Source: Pseudomonas sp. N3-W (GTDB lineage Bacteria; Pseudomonadota; Gammaproteobacteria; Pseudomonadales; Pseudomonadaceae). Taken from it: a stretch of 64,000 nucleotides of DNA. Each line of letters starts with the position of its first letter. Position 1 is the stretch's first letter. The position numbers and the translations under genes were made by a program. Where the stretch lies: positions 616,001 through 680,000 of the forward strand of contig NZ_CP103965.1 of the NCBI RefSeq assembly GCF_024970185.1. Direction: 5' to 3'. Positions 11,790 to 21,136 of the stretch are shown here, piece by piece. A model generated the notes under the pieces. The model made no database searches. It had not been told where the DNA came from and saw only the letters and a program-made list of their open reading frames with translations.

Positions 11790-11891
11790 CGTTTATGCCT
11801 GTAGGACGGCATGACCTTTGCTGCGATCTTGATAAAAGCGTCGCTTCCAGCGTGCCATCAATTTAATGGCGCCAAAGCAGAGGGATTTCAT

Positions 11892-13826
11892 GTGTCAGCC
11901 ATTCTCTCACTGTTACAAAGCCGTCTATTGCGGCCGGTGTTCGTTACCCTTGGTATCGCTCTTTTGGTGCAGGTGCTGGTGGCTGTTGCTCTGACCCGGA
12001 GCACGGTGACTGCGCTGGAAGCCGATTTGGGAACGCGCCTGGGCGCCGATAGCCAGAAACTCTCCGGCGAACTGGAGCAGGCGGGGCGTGAAGTCACGTC
12101 GAGCCTCGACAGTCTTTCCAGCAACACGCGTGCGCGTCTCACCGCCGGCTTGTCCTCGCGCCTGAAGGACGAACAGGCGCAATTGCGCGCGACGCTGGAA
12201 AAAGACCTCAAGGATTCGGCCAACGACATGGCCCAGCTGTTGGCCTCGGTCGCCCCTCGGGCGATGTGGGACAACGATGTGCCGACGCTCTCGGAGTTCG
12301 CCCGTCGTGCCCAGCGCAATCCCAACGTGCTGTTCGTCGTCTATGACGACGCTACCGGCCAACACCTGACGCGCTACCTGAACCGGGAAAACCCGATCAA
12401 CAAGGCGCTTCTGGATAAAGGTCAGGGTGAGCGCGCACTGGACAAGGTGCTGGATGCGGCGAAGAACGATCCGTCGGTTTACTACCTCGAAGCCTCGATC
12501 AGCCCCAACGGCGTAGAAATTGGCAAGGTATTGATGGGGGTGTCCACCGCCTCGGTGGAAACCGATCTGGCGGCGCTGGACAAGCGCTTCTCGGCGCTGA
12601 TCGCCAGCAGTGATCAACTGGTCGGCGACAGCCTCAAAGGTGCGGCGGCCGATAGCGCCACGGCGATGCGCTCGCGCTTGCAGTCGGCACAGTCCACGGC
12701 GTCTGAAATGAAAGCCAACACCACCAGCACCGTGCAGGAAGCGGCGGGCACCTTGCGCTGGCGCATCGGCCTGGGCCTGGCGTTGGTCGGGTTTGGCGTG
12801 CTGTTGCTGCTGGCTGTGGTGTTGGGGCGTCGCGTGGTCAATCGCTTGAAAATGCTGATTGCGGCCATGGATGACCTGGCGGCGGGTGAGGGCGATCTGA
12901 CCAAGCGCGTGCAAATCAACAGCAAGGATGAAATCGGTGACATGGCTTCGGCGGTCAATCGCTTTGTGGATAAGTTGCAGCCAATCGTGCGCGAGGCAGG
13001 CGATGTGGCCCAGCGTACCGGCGTGGAAATCGGCGCCATGACCTTGCGCAACGCCGGTGCCGACGCGGCGGCCGGTATGCAGCGTGATGAAGTGGCCGAG
13101 AGCCTGCGTGCGCTGTCGCAAATGGCGGACGAGGCGCAGTCGGAAAGTCATGCCATGCAGGCGGCATTACAGCAGGTGGTGGATATTCGTCAGGCCACCG
13201 ACGAGAACACCCGGACGTCGGCCAAGGTCGGCAGCCTGATCGAAGCATTGGCCGGGCAGGTCGACACCGGCGCGAAGGTCATCGAGCGCCTGGCGCAGCA
13301 AAGTGAACAGATTGAAGTGGTGCTGACGGTCATTCATGGCATCGCCGAGCAAACCAACCTGCTGGCGCTGAACGCGGCCATCGAAGCGGCGCGGGCGGGT
13401 GAGACCGGTCGCGGCTTTGCCGTGGTGGCCGACGAGGTGCGGGCATTGGCGAGCAAGACCCAGAGTTCAACGGGCGACATTCAGGCGCACATCGTTGCGT
13501 TGCAGCAGGGCGCACGCGAGGCGGTGGCGGCGATTGGTCAGGCGGGACGTCAGGCCAGCGAAGGCTTGCTGGTGCTGCGTGACAGTGCGCGGTTGCAGCA
13601 GTCGGTGCAGGTGTCGGTCGAGCAAGTGCATGCGGCAATTGGCCTGGCGACTCAGGCCGCGGCGCATCAGGCGCAAGGGGCGCAGGCGGTGCGCGGGCGA
13701 GTCGAGACGATTCATGCCCAGGCCGAGAAGGCCGCTCAAGCGGTGGTGGAAACCACGGCCAGTGGCAAGGTACTGGATGGGTTGGCGGCGCAGTTGAAGG
13801 CGAGCCTGGGCCAGTTCAGGGCTTAG
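11892..13826 (+). CDS. methyl-accepting chemotaxis protein
   Basis: 644 residues if the GTG at 11892 is used ([18 protein letters not shown]); AGAGGG lies about 8 bases upstream, and the reading from ATG 11811 overlaps promoter-like sequence. One membrane helix near residues 15-36, a periplasmic ligand-binding region rich in Ser/Ala/Leu helices (about 37-290) of no family I can name, a second helix (about 295-315), HAMP (about 317-370), then a signalling domain with the highly conserved hairpin tip [19 protein letters not shown]. It should signal through CheA/CheW. The ligand cannot be read from sequence. The C-terminus lacks a CheR/CheB-binding NWETF-like pentapeptide. Confidence 0.9.
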   Translation: MSAILSLLQSRLLRPVFVTLGIALLVQVLVAVALTRSTVTALEADLGTRLGADSQKLSGELEQAGREVTSSLDSLSSNTRARLTAGLSSRLKDEQAQLRATLEKDLKDSANDMAQLLASVAPRAMWDNDVPTLSEFARRAQRNPNVLFVVYDDATGQHLTRYLNRENPINKALLDKGQGERALDKVLDAAKNDPSVYYLEASISPNGVEIGKVLMGVSTASVETDLAALDKRFSALIASSDQLVGDSLKGAAADSATAMRSRLQSAQSTASEMKANTTSTVQEAAGTLRWRIGLGLALVGFGVLLLLAVVLGRRVVNRLKMLIAAMDDLAAGEGDLTKRVQINSKDEIGDMASAVNRFVDKLQPIVREAGDVAQRTGVEIGAMTLRNAGADAAAGMQRDEVAESLRALSQMADEAQSESHAMQAALQQVVDIRQATDENTRTSAKVGSLIEALAGQVDTGAKVIERLAQQSEQIEVVLTVIHGIAEQTNLLALNAAIEAARAGETGRGFAVVADEVRALASKTQSSTGDIQAHIVALQQGAREAVAAIGQAGRQASEGLLVLRDSARLQQSVQVSVEQVHAAIGLATQAAAHQAQGAQAVRGRVETIHAQAEKAAQAVVETTASGKVLDGLAAQLKASLGQFRA

Positions 13827-13847
13827 AAATTTCTTCGTTTGATCGGG

Positions 13848-13945
13848 CCTCTTCGCGAGCAAGCTCGCTCCCACAGTGATTGATGGTAGGCACAAATTTT
13901 GTGAATGCCTAAATCAAATGTGGGAGCGAGCCTGCTCGCGAAGGC
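13848..13945. repeat. REP pair, family A (inverted)
   Basis: Two convergent copies of the Pseudomonas REP palindrome (core GTGGGAGCGAGCCTGCTCGCGAA), at about 13851-13876 and 13920-13945, about 45 bases apart in opposite orientation. It sits between the convergent ends of the MCP gene and the iron permease gene, where it could form a long mRNA-end hairpin. Confidence 0.85.
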
Positions 13946-13949
13946 GATG

Positions 13950-15515
13950 TCAGCGGCTCAAATACATCCGCGTCGTCAGCAAATAGACCGGCAGCCCCGA
14001 CACCAGAATCAACAGTGCCGCATAAGGCGCCGCCGCCGCAAACTCCACATTCGCGGTATGCGCCCAGACCTCGGTAGCCAGCGTATTGAGCCCGGTCGGA
14101 CTCAGCAGCAATGTCGCCGTCAGCTCCTTCATCGCATCCAGAAACACCAGCGCAAACGCCGCGCCCAACGCGGGGAAGATAATCGGCAGCGTCACTCGGC
14201 AAAACGCACTGAACGACGAAGCGCCCAGCGTTCGGGCTGCCTCTTCCAGTTGTGGCGCCGCCTTGTTCAGTGCGGTACGAATCGGCGCCTGAGCCAGCGG
14301 CAGAAACAACAACGCATAAGCGATCAGCAGCAAGGCTGATGTCTGATACAGCGCCGGCACGTAATGCAGGGCGAAATACACCAGCGTCAGCGCAATCACC
14401 AGTCCCGGCAGGGCATGCAGCAGATAAGGCAGGCGCTCGGCCCAGATCGCCAGTTGGCCTTTGTAACGCACCACCAGCAAACCCACCGGCACCGCAAGCA
14501 CCAGGCACAGCGCGGCGCCACCCAGCGACAGTGCCAGCGACGACAGCAGCGCCTCGCTGATCGCCGCCACCGGGAATGCCGCCGACGAACCCACCGCCAG
14601 CCAGTACGCGAGCATCCCCAGTGGAATGCCGCTGCCGATGATCGCCAGCGCCAGGCAGTAAACCTGCCCGGCCCCCGCCCAAGGTCCGAGGTGTACCTGC
14701 TCGGCACGACGCGCCGCACCCTGGCCGGTGCGCACGTGTCGGCCCTTGCCGCGCACCCGCAGTTCCAGCCACAGCAGCATCAGGCACAGCGCCAGCAGCA
14801 CGGCTGACAGCATCGCCGCGTTGGCGTTGCTGAATTCCAGTTCGAACTGCTGATAGATAGCCGTGGTGAACGTCTGCAAGCCGATGATCGACAGCGCGCC
14901 GAACTCGACCAGCATGTGCAGCGCAATCAGCAGCGACCCGGCGAGCAGCGACGGCCAGAGCAACGGCAGGGTGATTGTGAAAAACACGCCCCAGCGGTTT
15001 TGCCCCAGCGTGCGGGCAGACTCTTCCAGGGATGGATCAAGATTGCGCAGGGTGGCCGCCACCGGCAGAAACACCAGTGGGTATTTGGACAGGGTCATCA
15101 CCAGGATTGCGCCGCCCAGGCCTTCGAAATGTGCGCTGAGCGACACCCAGGTAAAACTGCTGACAAACGCCGGCACCGCGAACGGCAGGCACAGAATCAC
15201 GCCCCACAGCCGCCGTCCCTTGAGGTTGCTGCGCTCCAGCAGCCAGGCCAATGACAGACCGATGACGCCACAGGCCAGCGTCACGCCGAGCATCAGCGCC
15301 AGCGTATTGCGCAGCAGCCCGAACACATAAGGCCGCCACAACAGGTGCAGCGCCTCGGCCCAGCCAGCCTGCCAGGTCTTGAGCCCGACATACGCCAGTG
15401 GCAGCAAGCTCAGGACCACCAGCAGCAACACCGGCAGCAACAGCCAGACGGACGGCCGTTTGCGCCGGGGCACATAACCCCCGCGCACGGCGGGGGCGGA
15501 TAACGATGCGCTCAT
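13950..15515 (-). CDS. fbpB: Fe(III) ABC transporter permease (FbpB/SfuB-like)
   Basis: 521 residues, about 12 predicted membrane helices in two homologous halves, each with a binding-protein-dependent permease EAA-type loop (EESARTLGQNRW and EEAARTLGASSF). This duplicated layout is typical of FbpB/SfuB/AfuB inner-membrane permeases that import iron handed over by a periplasmic ferric-binding protein. It overlaps the binding-protein gene by one base (15515), so the two are translationally coupled. No ABC ATPase gene follows; the next feature is a REP pair and the convergent MCP gene. Confidence 0.88.
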   Translation of the reverse strand: MSASLSAPAVRGGYVPRRKRPSVWLLLPVLLLVVLSLLPLAYVGLKTWQAGWAEALHLLWRPYVFGLLRNTLALMLGVTLACGVIGLSLAWLLERSNLKGRRLWGVILCLPFAVPAFVSSFTWVSLSAHFEGLGGAILVMTLSKYPLVFLPVAATLRNLDPSLEESARTLGQNRWGVFFTITLPLLWPSLLAGSLLIALHMLVEFGALSIIGLQTFTTAIYQQFELEFSNANAAMLSAVLLALCLMLLWLELRVRGKGRHVRTGQGAARRAEQVHLGPWAGAGQVYCLALAIIGSGIPLGMLAYWLAVGSSAAFPVAAISEALLSSLALSLGGAALCLVLAVPVGLLVVRYKGQLAIWAERLPYLLHALPGLVIALTLVYFALHYVPALYQTSALLLIAYALLFLPLAQAPIRTALNKAAPQLEEAARTLGASSFSAFCRVTLPIIFPALGAAFALVFLDAMKELTATLLLSPTGLNTLATEVWAHTANVEFAAAAPYAALLILVSGLPVYLLTTRMYLSR

Positions 15516-16525
15516 CAGTTCAAGCCAACGTCACGTTCCAGGTCCAGGGCTTCTTCGGCGTTGCCGAGGTCGGCTGGCGTGACTTTCGGCGCTTCCAGTT
15601 CGCTGAACGGCTTGAGCCCGCGATCCGATGCCATGCCTTTGTGCAGCGGGTATTCGGCGGTGGTCTGGGTGATCACGCGCTGACCTTCTTCGCTGGCCAT
15701 GTAGGCGAGCAGTTGCTGGGCTTCTTTTGGATGTTTGCTGGATTTCAACACGGCAGCGCTGGAAACCGTGATCAGCCCACCGACGTCGCCGCCAGTGAAG
15801 TAATGCAATTTCGAATCGAGCTGGCCCTTTTCGCGCTGCAAGGCGAACCAGTAATAGTTGTTCACCAGCACGGTGGCGACTTCGCCGTTTTCCACGGCTT
15901 TGAGGGCGACCATGTTGTTGCTGTAGACCTTGCCGAAGGCGCGCAAGCCGGTCAGCCATTCTTCGGCGGCATCCATCCCATGCACCTTGATGATGGCAAC
16001 GGCCTGCTCCTGGAATGCGCCGCTGGTAGGCACGAAGCCGACCTTGCCTTGCCATTTGGGATCGGAAAACTCCATCACCGACTTGGGCAGGTCCTTTTCA
16101 TCGATCAGTTTCGGGTTGAAGGCGACCACGCGAACCCGGGCGGTAACGCCGATCCAGGTGCCATTGCCGGCCACGTACTCTTTGGGCAGGACGGCGAGGG
16201 TGGTGGCGTCGGTCTGGGCCAGCAGGCCTTGTTCGCCGAGTTTGTTCAGCGGTGGCGATTCTTCGGTGTAGATCACGTCGGCGGGGGAGCGGTTGCCTTC
16301 TTCGACGACCTGACTGGCGAGCTGGTTGCTGCTGCCTTTGCGCACATTGACGTGAATGCCGGTCTTGGCCTCGAAGGCCTTGGCGACGGCGTCGCCGACT
16401 TCCTTGTGTTGACCGTTGTAAAGCGTCAGGGAAACCGGATCGGCGGCCTGGGCGAGGGGAGTGGCGAGTGTCAGGCCGAGCAGGGTGATGGTCAGGCCGC
16501 GGCGCAGGGTATTTAGAAACATCAT
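15515..16525 (-). CDS. fbpA: Fe(III) ABC transporter periplasmic binding protein (FbpA-like)
   Basis: 336 residues with a signal peptide (about 1-27, cleavage near AQA-AD). The mature protein starts VSLTLYNGQHKEVGDAV, as in class II ferric-binding proteins, and has the tyrosine pair in VNNYYWFAL expected to coordinate Fe(III). It should deliver iron to the permease encoded immediately downstream. A Fur-like inverted repeat lies about 45 bases upstream, consistent with iron control. Specificity for iron over other substrates is inferred from the family. Confidence 0.88.
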   Translation of the reverse strand: MMFLNTLRRGLTITLLGLTLATPLAQAADPVSLTLYNGQHKEVGDAVAKAFEAKTGIHVNVRKGSSNQLASQVVEEGNRSPADVIYTEESPPLNKLGEQGLLAQTDATTLAVLPKEYVAGNGTWIGVTARVRVVAFNPKLIDEKDLPKSVMEFSDPKWQGKVGFVPTSGAFQEQAVAIIKVHGMDAAEEWLTGLRAFGKVYSNNMVALKAVENGEVATVLVNNYYWFALQREKGQLDSKLHYFTGGDVGGLITVSSAAVLKSSKHPKEAQQLLAYMASEEGQRVITQTTAEYPLHKGMASDRGLKPFSELEAPKVTPADLGNAEEALDLERDVGLN

Positions 16526-16568
16526 TCGCAGGGTTCCTCACTGTCGCATTGCAAAAACTTGCAACAAT

Positions 16569-16588
16569 GATAAACGATATTGTTTCTC
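16569..16588 (-). promoter_or_regulatory. putative Fur operator upstream of fbpA
   Basis: GATAAAC and GTTTCTC are 7-base arms (one mismatch) around GATATT, in the AT-rich leader 44-63 bases before the fbpA start. The arms resemble the GATAAT-type hexamers of a Fur box. The match is partial, so this is inference supported mainly by position. Confidence 0.4.
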
Positions 16589-16643
16589 AAGTGCGCCTTG
16601 CGGGCTGGTAGAGGGTTGGCCGAAGGTGGCTAGTGCGGGCTTT

Positions 16644-16763
16644 TGTGGCGAGGGAGCTTGCTCCCGTTCGGCTGCGAAGCAGTCGTAAAACCGGATCATA
16701 AGGTTTATCGGGAGGGGGAGGGGGCCGCTTCGCACCCCAGCGGGAGCAAGCTCCCTCGCCACA
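16644..16763. repeat. REP pair, family B (long hairpin)
   Basis: Two inverted copies of a second palindrome (core TGTGGCGAGGGAGCTTGCT), at 16644-16666 and 16741-16763, separated by a G-rich spacer. The same arrangement recurs at six other places in the window. It lies between the fbpA promoter and the tRNA-Leu genes; the remainder of 16526-16859 holds only the Fur-like site and the tRNA terminator. Confidence 0.85.
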
Positions 16764-16802
16764 AAAAAGCGGTGCCGAAGGATTTTTTCAGGCCAGAAAC
16801 GC

Positions 16803-16826
16803 AAAAACCCGCTTTCGCGGGTTTTT
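16803..16826 (-). terminator. intrinsic terminator of tRNA-Leu copy 1
   Basis: On the minus strand: AAAAACCCGC, GAAA loop, GCGGGTTTTT, about 35 bases beyond the tRNA 3' end. An identical hairpin follows the second tRNA copy at 17049-17072. Confidence 0.88.
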
Positions 16827-16859
16827 GTGAAATCCAAGGCCGAAACCTTGAATTTGAAT

Positions 16860-16946
16860 TGGTGCCCAGAAGAAGACTCGAACTTCCACGACCTTGCGGT
16901 CACCAGCACCTGAAGCTGGCGTGTCTACCAATTTCACCATCTGGGC
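16860..16946 (-). tRNA. tRNA-Leu (anticodon CAG), copy 1
   Basis: 87 bases, class II tRNA with a long variable arm. On the minus strand the acceptor GCCCAGA pairs with TCTGGGC, A73 and an encoded CCA follow, the anticodon stem is CCAGC/GCTGG with loop TTCAGGT (anticodon CAG, reads CUG), and the T arm carries GTTCGAGTC. Identical in sequence to the copy at 17112-17198. CUG is the dominant leucine codon in Pseudomonas, which fits the duplicated dose. Confidence 0.95.
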
Positions 16947-16980
16947 ATAATCTTCAGCGTTGCCGCTGTTGATGTGGCGC

Positions 16981-17009
16981 ACTATACGGAGAGCTTTTTG
17001 ATCTGTAAA
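16981..17009 (-). promoter_or_regulatory. sigma-70 promoter of tRNA-Leu copy 1
   Basis: On the minus strand TTTACA, 17 bases, TATAGT, followed by a GC-rich discriminator (GCGCC) typical of stringently controlled stable-RNA promoters. The same layout precedes copy 2. Confidence 0.75.
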
Positions 17010-17048
17010 CCCCTGATTTAATTTTAATAAATCAGACGCTTATAATGC

Positions 17049-17072
17049 AAAAACCCGCTTTCGCGGGTTTTT
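17049..17072 (-). terminator. intrinsic terminator of tRNA-Leu copy 2
   Basis: Same hairpin as at 16803-16826 (AAAAACCCGC-GAAA-GCGGGTTTTT on the minus strand). It lies between the two tRNA genes, so each copy is its own transcription unit. Confidence 0.88.
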
Positions 17073-17111
17073 GTGTGAGCTTTGAAATTGATCTAATCTC
17101 AAGCTCGAAAT

Positions 17112-17198
17112 TGGTGCCCAGAAGAAGACTCGAACTTCCACGACCTTGCGGTCACCAGCACCTGAAGCTGGCGTGTCTACCAATTTCACCATCTGGGC
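17112..17198 (-). tRNA. tRNA-Leu (anticodon CAG), copy 2
   Basis: 87 bases, identical to copy 1 including the encoded CCA. Flanking sequences are also related: promoter core, terminator and the CTGTAAACCCCTG stretch upstream are shared, while the bases between differ, indicating a tandem duplication of about 250 bp that has since diverged outside functional parts. Confidence 0.95.
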
Positions 17199-17234
17199 AG
17201 CATCGGCAGCGCGTCTGCGTTGTCGATGGCGCGC

Positions 17235-17263
17235 ACTATACGGAGCGCCTTTTTAACTGTAAA
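17235..17263 (-). promoter_or_regulatory. sigma-70 promoter of tRNA-Leu copy 2
   Basis: On the minus strand TTTACA, 17 bases, TATAGT and a GCGCGCC discriminator, about 37 bases before the tRNA 5' end. The GC-rich discriminator suggests ppGpp/DksA control. Confidence 0.75.
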
Positions 17264-17424
17264 CCCCTGTCGTCGAAAAAAATTGGAAAATGTTCCCAGC
17301 GGTCTTTAAATCAACGTTGCGGTGTCGATAAAGGGCTTTAGAAGGGGCTTCACAGAGTGAAATTTCCCGTTTCATTACGCCTATGCCAAACTAACCCGCA
17401 TATAGACAAGGTGAAAACTCTCTA

Positions 17425-20061
17425 ATGGCCGATTGGCAGTCCCTCGATCCCGAGGCCGCTCGTGAAGCGGAAAAATATGAAAACCCTATTCCTAGCCGCG
17501 AACTGATCCTTCAGCACCTTGCTGATCGAGGTTCGCCTGCTAACCGCGAGCAACTGGTCGAAGAGTTTGGTCTGACCACAGAAGACCAGATCGAAGCCCT
17601 GCGCCGCCGCCTGCGCGCCATGGAGCGCGATGCTCAGCTCATCTATACCCGTCGCGGCACGTACGCGCCGGTAGACAAGCTCGACCTGATCCTGGGCCGC
17701 ATCAGCGGTCACCGTGACGGTTTCGGCTTCCTGATCCCGGACGACGGCAGTGACGACCTGTTCATGAGCCCGGCGCAAATGCGTCTGGTGTTCGACGGCG
17801 ACCGTGCCCTGGCCCGTGTTTCCGGTTTGGATCGTCGCGGTCGCCGCGAAGGCGTGATCGTTGAGGTGGTGTCCCGTGCTCACGAGAGCATCGTCGGGCG
17901 CTACTTCGAAGAGGGCGGTATCGGCTTCGTTGTCGCCGATAACCCGAAGATCCAGCAGGAAGTGCTGGTCACCCCGGGCCGTAACGCCAATGCCCAGGTC
18001 GGTCAGTTCGTCGAAGTGAAGATCACTCACTGGCCGACGCCACGCTTCCAGCCGCAAGGCGACGTGGTTGAAGTGGTGGGTAACTACATGGCACCGGGCA
18101 TGGAAATCGACGTTGCCCTGCGCACCTACGATATCCCGCACGTCTGGCCCGAGGCTGTGCTCAAGGAAGCCGCCAAGCTCAAGCCTGAAGTCGAGGAAAA
18201 GGACAAAGAGAAGCGCATCGACCTGCGCCATCTGCCGTTCGTCACCATCGACGGCGAAGATGCTCGCGACTTCGATGATGCGGTCTACTGCGAAGCCCGT
18301 CCGGGCAAGCTGCGCCTGTTCTCCGGCGGCTGGAAGTTGTACGTGGCAATTGCCGACGTCTCCAGCTACGTGAAGCTCGGTTCGGCGCTGGACAACGAAG
18401 CTCAGGTTCGCGGCAACTCGGTGTACTTCCCCGAGCGCGTGATTCCGATGCTGCCTGAGCAACTGTCCAACGGGCTGTGCTCGCTCAATCCCCAGGTTGA
18501 TCGTCTGGCCATGGTGTGCGAGATGACCATCTCCAAGTCTGGCGAGATGACCGACTACTGCTTCTACGAAGCGGTGATTCACTCCCATGCCCGTCTGACC
18601 TACAACAAGGTCAGCGCGATGCTGGAAACGCCGAAAGTGACCGAGGCGCGTCAGCTTCGTGGCGAGTACAGCGATGTGGTTCCGCACCTCAAGCAGCTTT
18701 ACGCACTTTACAAAGTGCTGCTGGCCGCTCGTCACGTACGTGGCGCGATCGATTTCGAAACGCAGGAAACCCGAATCATCTTCGGGACCGAGCGCAAGAT
18801 TGCAGAAATCCGTCCGACCACCCGTAACGACGCGCACAAGCTGATCGAGGAATGCATGCTGGCGGCCAACGTGGCCACCGCTGAATTCCTGAAAAAGCAC
18901 GAAATTCCGGCGCTGTATCGCGTCCACGATGGTCCGCCACCGGAGCGTCTGGAAAAACTGCGCGCCTTCCTCGGTGAGCTCGGCCTGTCCCTGCACAAAG
19001 GCAAGGACGGCCCGTCGCCGAAGGATTATCAGGCCTTGCTGGCAAGCATCAAGGATCGTCCGGATTTCCACCTGATCCAGACCGTCATGCTGCGTTCGTT
19101 GAGTCAGGCGGTGTACAGCGCCGATAACCAGGGCCACTTCGGCCTGAATTACGAAGCCTATACCCACTTCACTTCGCCGATCCGCCGCTACCCGGACCTG
19201 CTCACGCACCGGGCGATCCGTAGCGTGATCCACTCGAAACAGGACACCCCGCACGTTCGCCGTGCCGGTGCGATGACGATTCCGAAAGCGCGCATCTATC
19301 CGTACGACGAAGCAGCGCTGGAGCAACTCGGCGAGCAGTGCTCAATGAGCGAGCGCCGCGCCGACGAAGCGACCCGCGACGTCGTGAACTGGCTCAAGTG
19401 CGAGTTCATGAAGGACCGCGTGGGCGAGTCGTTCCCGGGTGTGATCACCGCCGTGACCGGTTTTGGCCTGTTCGTCGAGCTGACCGATATCTACGTCGAA
19501 GGCCTGGTGCACGTCACCGCGCTGCCGGGTGATTACTACCACTTCGATCCTGTGCACCACCGCCTCGCCGGTGAGCGCACCGGTCGCAGCTTCCGTTTGG
19601 GCGATACCGTTGAAGTGCGCGTGATGCGCGTTGACCTCGACGAGCGCAAGATCGACTTCGAGATGGCTGAAAAGACCATCAGCGCGCCAATCGGCCGCAA
19701 GAAGCGCGGAGCTGAAACGTCGGCACCTGCCGCTTCTACTGCCAAAACCGCAGCAGAGCCGGCGCCGGCGAAAACCGGTCGTCGCCCTGCCAAGGAGAAG
19801 GCTGTCGAAGCCTATCGTCCGAGCGATGCCGCGGCAAAAAATGCCGAGCTGCGCAAAAGCCGCGAAATGAAACAGGCGTTGCTGTCTGAAGCAAAAAGCG
19901 GTGGTAAAGCGGCGTCTGGGGGAAAGGCCGGGCGGTCGGCGCCTGAAAAGGCCTCCGGCGGCAAGCCAGCCAAACCGAGCAAACACCGTAAAGGCCCGCC
20001 GAAAGCGGGCTCGGCTCCAGCCAAAAGTGGCGGGGCGCGTAAACCAAAGGCCAAGTCATGA
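17425..20061 (+). CDS. rnr: ribonuclease R
   Basis: 878 residues from ATG 17425 (MADWQSLDPE). Order: N-terminal helix-turn-helix region (about 20-85), OB cold-shock domains, the RNB catalytic domain with GEDARDFDDAV (about residues 275-285; Asp cluster for two metals) and RYPDLLTHR, an S1 domain (about 655-740, FPGVITAVTGFGLFVELTD), and a roughly 130-residue Lys/Ala/Pro/Gly-rich tail. It degrades structured RNA 3' to 5', including rRNA and tmRNA-tagged messages. The stop overlaps rlmB (ATGA). Confidence 0.96.
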   Translation: MADWQSLDPEAAREAEKYENPIPSRELILQHLADRGSPANREQLVEEFGLTTEDQIEALRRRLRAMERDAQLIYTRRGTYAPVDKLDLILGRISGHRDGFGFLIPDDGSDDLFMSPAQMRLVFDGDRALARVSGLDRRGRREGVIVEVVSRAHESIVGRYFEEGGIGFVVADNPKIQQEVLVTPGRNANAQVGQFVEVKITHWPTPRFQPQGDVVEVVGNYMAPGMEIDVALRTYDIPHVWPEAVLKEAAKLKPEVEEKDKEKRIDLRHLPFVTIDGEDARDFDDAVYCEARPGKLRLFSGGWKLYVAIADVSSYVKLGSALDNEAQVRGNSVYFPERVIPMLPEQLSNGLCSLNPQVDRLAMVCEMTISKSGEMTDYCFYEAVIHSHARLTYNKVSAMLETPKVTEARQLRGEYSDVVPHLKQLYALYKVLLAARHVRGAIDFETQETRIIFGTERKIAEIRPTTRNDAHKLIEECMLAANVATAEFLKKHEIPALYRVHDGPPPERLEKLRAFLGELGLSLHKGKDGPSPKDYQALLASIKDRPDFHLIQTVMLRSLSQAVYSADNQGHFGLNYEAYTHFTSPIRRYPDLLTHRAIRSVIHSKQDTPHVRRAGAMTIPKARIYPYDEAALEQLGEQCSMSERRADEATRDVVNWLKCEFMKDRVGESFPGVITAVTGFGLFVELTDIYVEGLVHVTALPGDYYHFDPVHHRLAGERTGRSFRLGDTVEVRVMRVDLDERKIDFEMAEKTISAPIGRKKRGAETSAPAASTAKTAAEPAPAKTGRRPAKEKAVEAYRPSDAAAKNAELRKSREMKQALLSEAKSGGKAASGGKAGRSAPEKASGGKPAKPSKHRKGPPKAGSAPAKSGGARKPKAKS

Positions 20062-20819
20062 GTCAGCTGGAAAAAATCTACGGCGTGCACGCCGTAGAGG
20101 CGCTGTTGCGCCATCACCCTAAACGCGTCAAGCAGATCTGGCTGGCCGAAGGCCGCAGCGATCCGCGTGTGCAAACGCTGATCGAACTGGCCAACGAAAA
20201 CCGCGTGGCCGTTGGCAATGCCGAGCGTCGCGAGCTGGATGCGTGGGTTGAAGGTGTACACCAGGGCGTGGTGGCGGACGTGAGTCCGAGCCAGGTCTGG
20301 GGCGAGGCGATGCTCGACGAGCTGCTTGATCGCACCGACGGTGCACCGCTGCTGCTGGTACTCGACGGCGTGACCGATCCGCACAACCTGGGCGCTTGCC
20401 TGCGCTCGGCCGATGCGGCCGGCGCACTGGCGGTGATCGTGCCGAAGGACAAGTCAGCCACCCTGACCCCGACCGTACGCAAAGTCGCCTGTGGCGCAGC
20501 GGAAGTGATTCCCCTGGTGGCCGTGACCAACCTGGCGCGCACCCTGGAAAAACTCAAGCAGCGCGGCCTGTGGGTTGTCGGTACGGCGGGCGAGGCCGAG
20601 CAGAGCCTGTATCAGCATGACATGACCGGGCCGACCATCCTGATCATGGGCGCCGAAGGCAGCGGCATGCGTCGCCTGACTCGCGATCTTTGCGACTACC
20701 TGGTGCACTTGCCGATGGCAGGCAGCGTCAGCAGCCTGAACGTGTCGGTAGCGACCGGCGTGTGCCTGTTCGAGGCCCAGCGCCAGCGTAGCGTCAAGGC
20801 TGTCACCAAGAAGTCCTGA
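20058..20819 (+). CDS. rlmB: 23S rRNA (guanosine-2251-2'-O)-methyltransferase RlmB
   Basis: 253 residues, SpoU/TrmH (SPOUT) family. N-terminal substrate-binding domain (GVHAVEALL), then motif 1 DGVTDPHNLGACLRSADAAG, motif 2 IMGAEGSGMRRLTRD and motif 3 LPMAGSVSSLNVSVATGVCL that form the knotted SAM site. It methylates G2251 in the ribosomal P loop. It is translationally coupled to rnr by a 4-base overlap, a conserved pairing. Confidence 0.95.
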   Translation: MSQLEKIYGVHAVEALLRHHPKRVKQIWLAEGRSDPRVQTLIELANENRVAVGNAERRELDAWVEGVHQGVVADVSPSQVWGEAMLDELLDRTDGAPLLLVLDGVTDPHNLGACLRSADAAGALAVIVPKDKSATLTPTVRKVACGAAEVIPLVAVTNLARTLEKLKQRGLWVVGTAGEAEQSLYQHDMTGPTILIMGAEGSGMRRLTRDLCDYLVHLPMAGSVSSLNVSVATGVCLFEAQRQRSVKAVTKKS

Positions 20820-20837
20820 GTCGTACACGATCCAAAT

Positions 20838-20926
20838 GTGGGAGCGGGCTTGCTCGCGAAAGCGCAGTCTCATTCAGCAAATAGGTTGGATGTGATACCG
20901 CATTCGCGAGCACACCCGCTCCCACA
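20838..20926. repeat. REP pair, family A (inverted)
   Basis: GTGGGAGCGGGCTTGCTCGCGAA at 20838-20860 and an inverted, slightly decayed copy at 20903-20926. It lies in the 317-base rlmB-rpsF spacer, just after the rlmB stop. Confidence 0.85.
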
Positions 20927-20989
20927 GTGGTTTGTGGTGGGGCAAAGATGGGTGGTATGAACCAGCTGTTCAAATAATCACCAATTGCC

Positions 20990-21018
20990 TTGCACCTCTC
21001 CCGTCCCTTCTCTACAAT
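20990..21018 (+). promoter_or_regulatory. sigma-70 promoter of the rpsF-rpsR-rplI cluster
   Basis: TTGCAC, 17 bases, TACAAT. The predicted start near 21025 gives a leader of about 110 bases that contains a CCGCTTTTGAGCGG hairpin close to the rpsF ribosome site. Leaders of rpsF in many bacteria bind the S6:S18 complex for autoregulation; whether this hairpin does so is inference. Confidence 0.7.
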
Positions 21019-21136
21019 TGCGCCCCTTGCTGTGATGGCAGGCACCAACGTGTCTAGCGTCCGCAAGTCCATTAGTGTCATTCACTCCTTGTCTGACCGC
21101 TTTTGAGCGGCAGGCTACAACCCGTAAGGAGCATTC

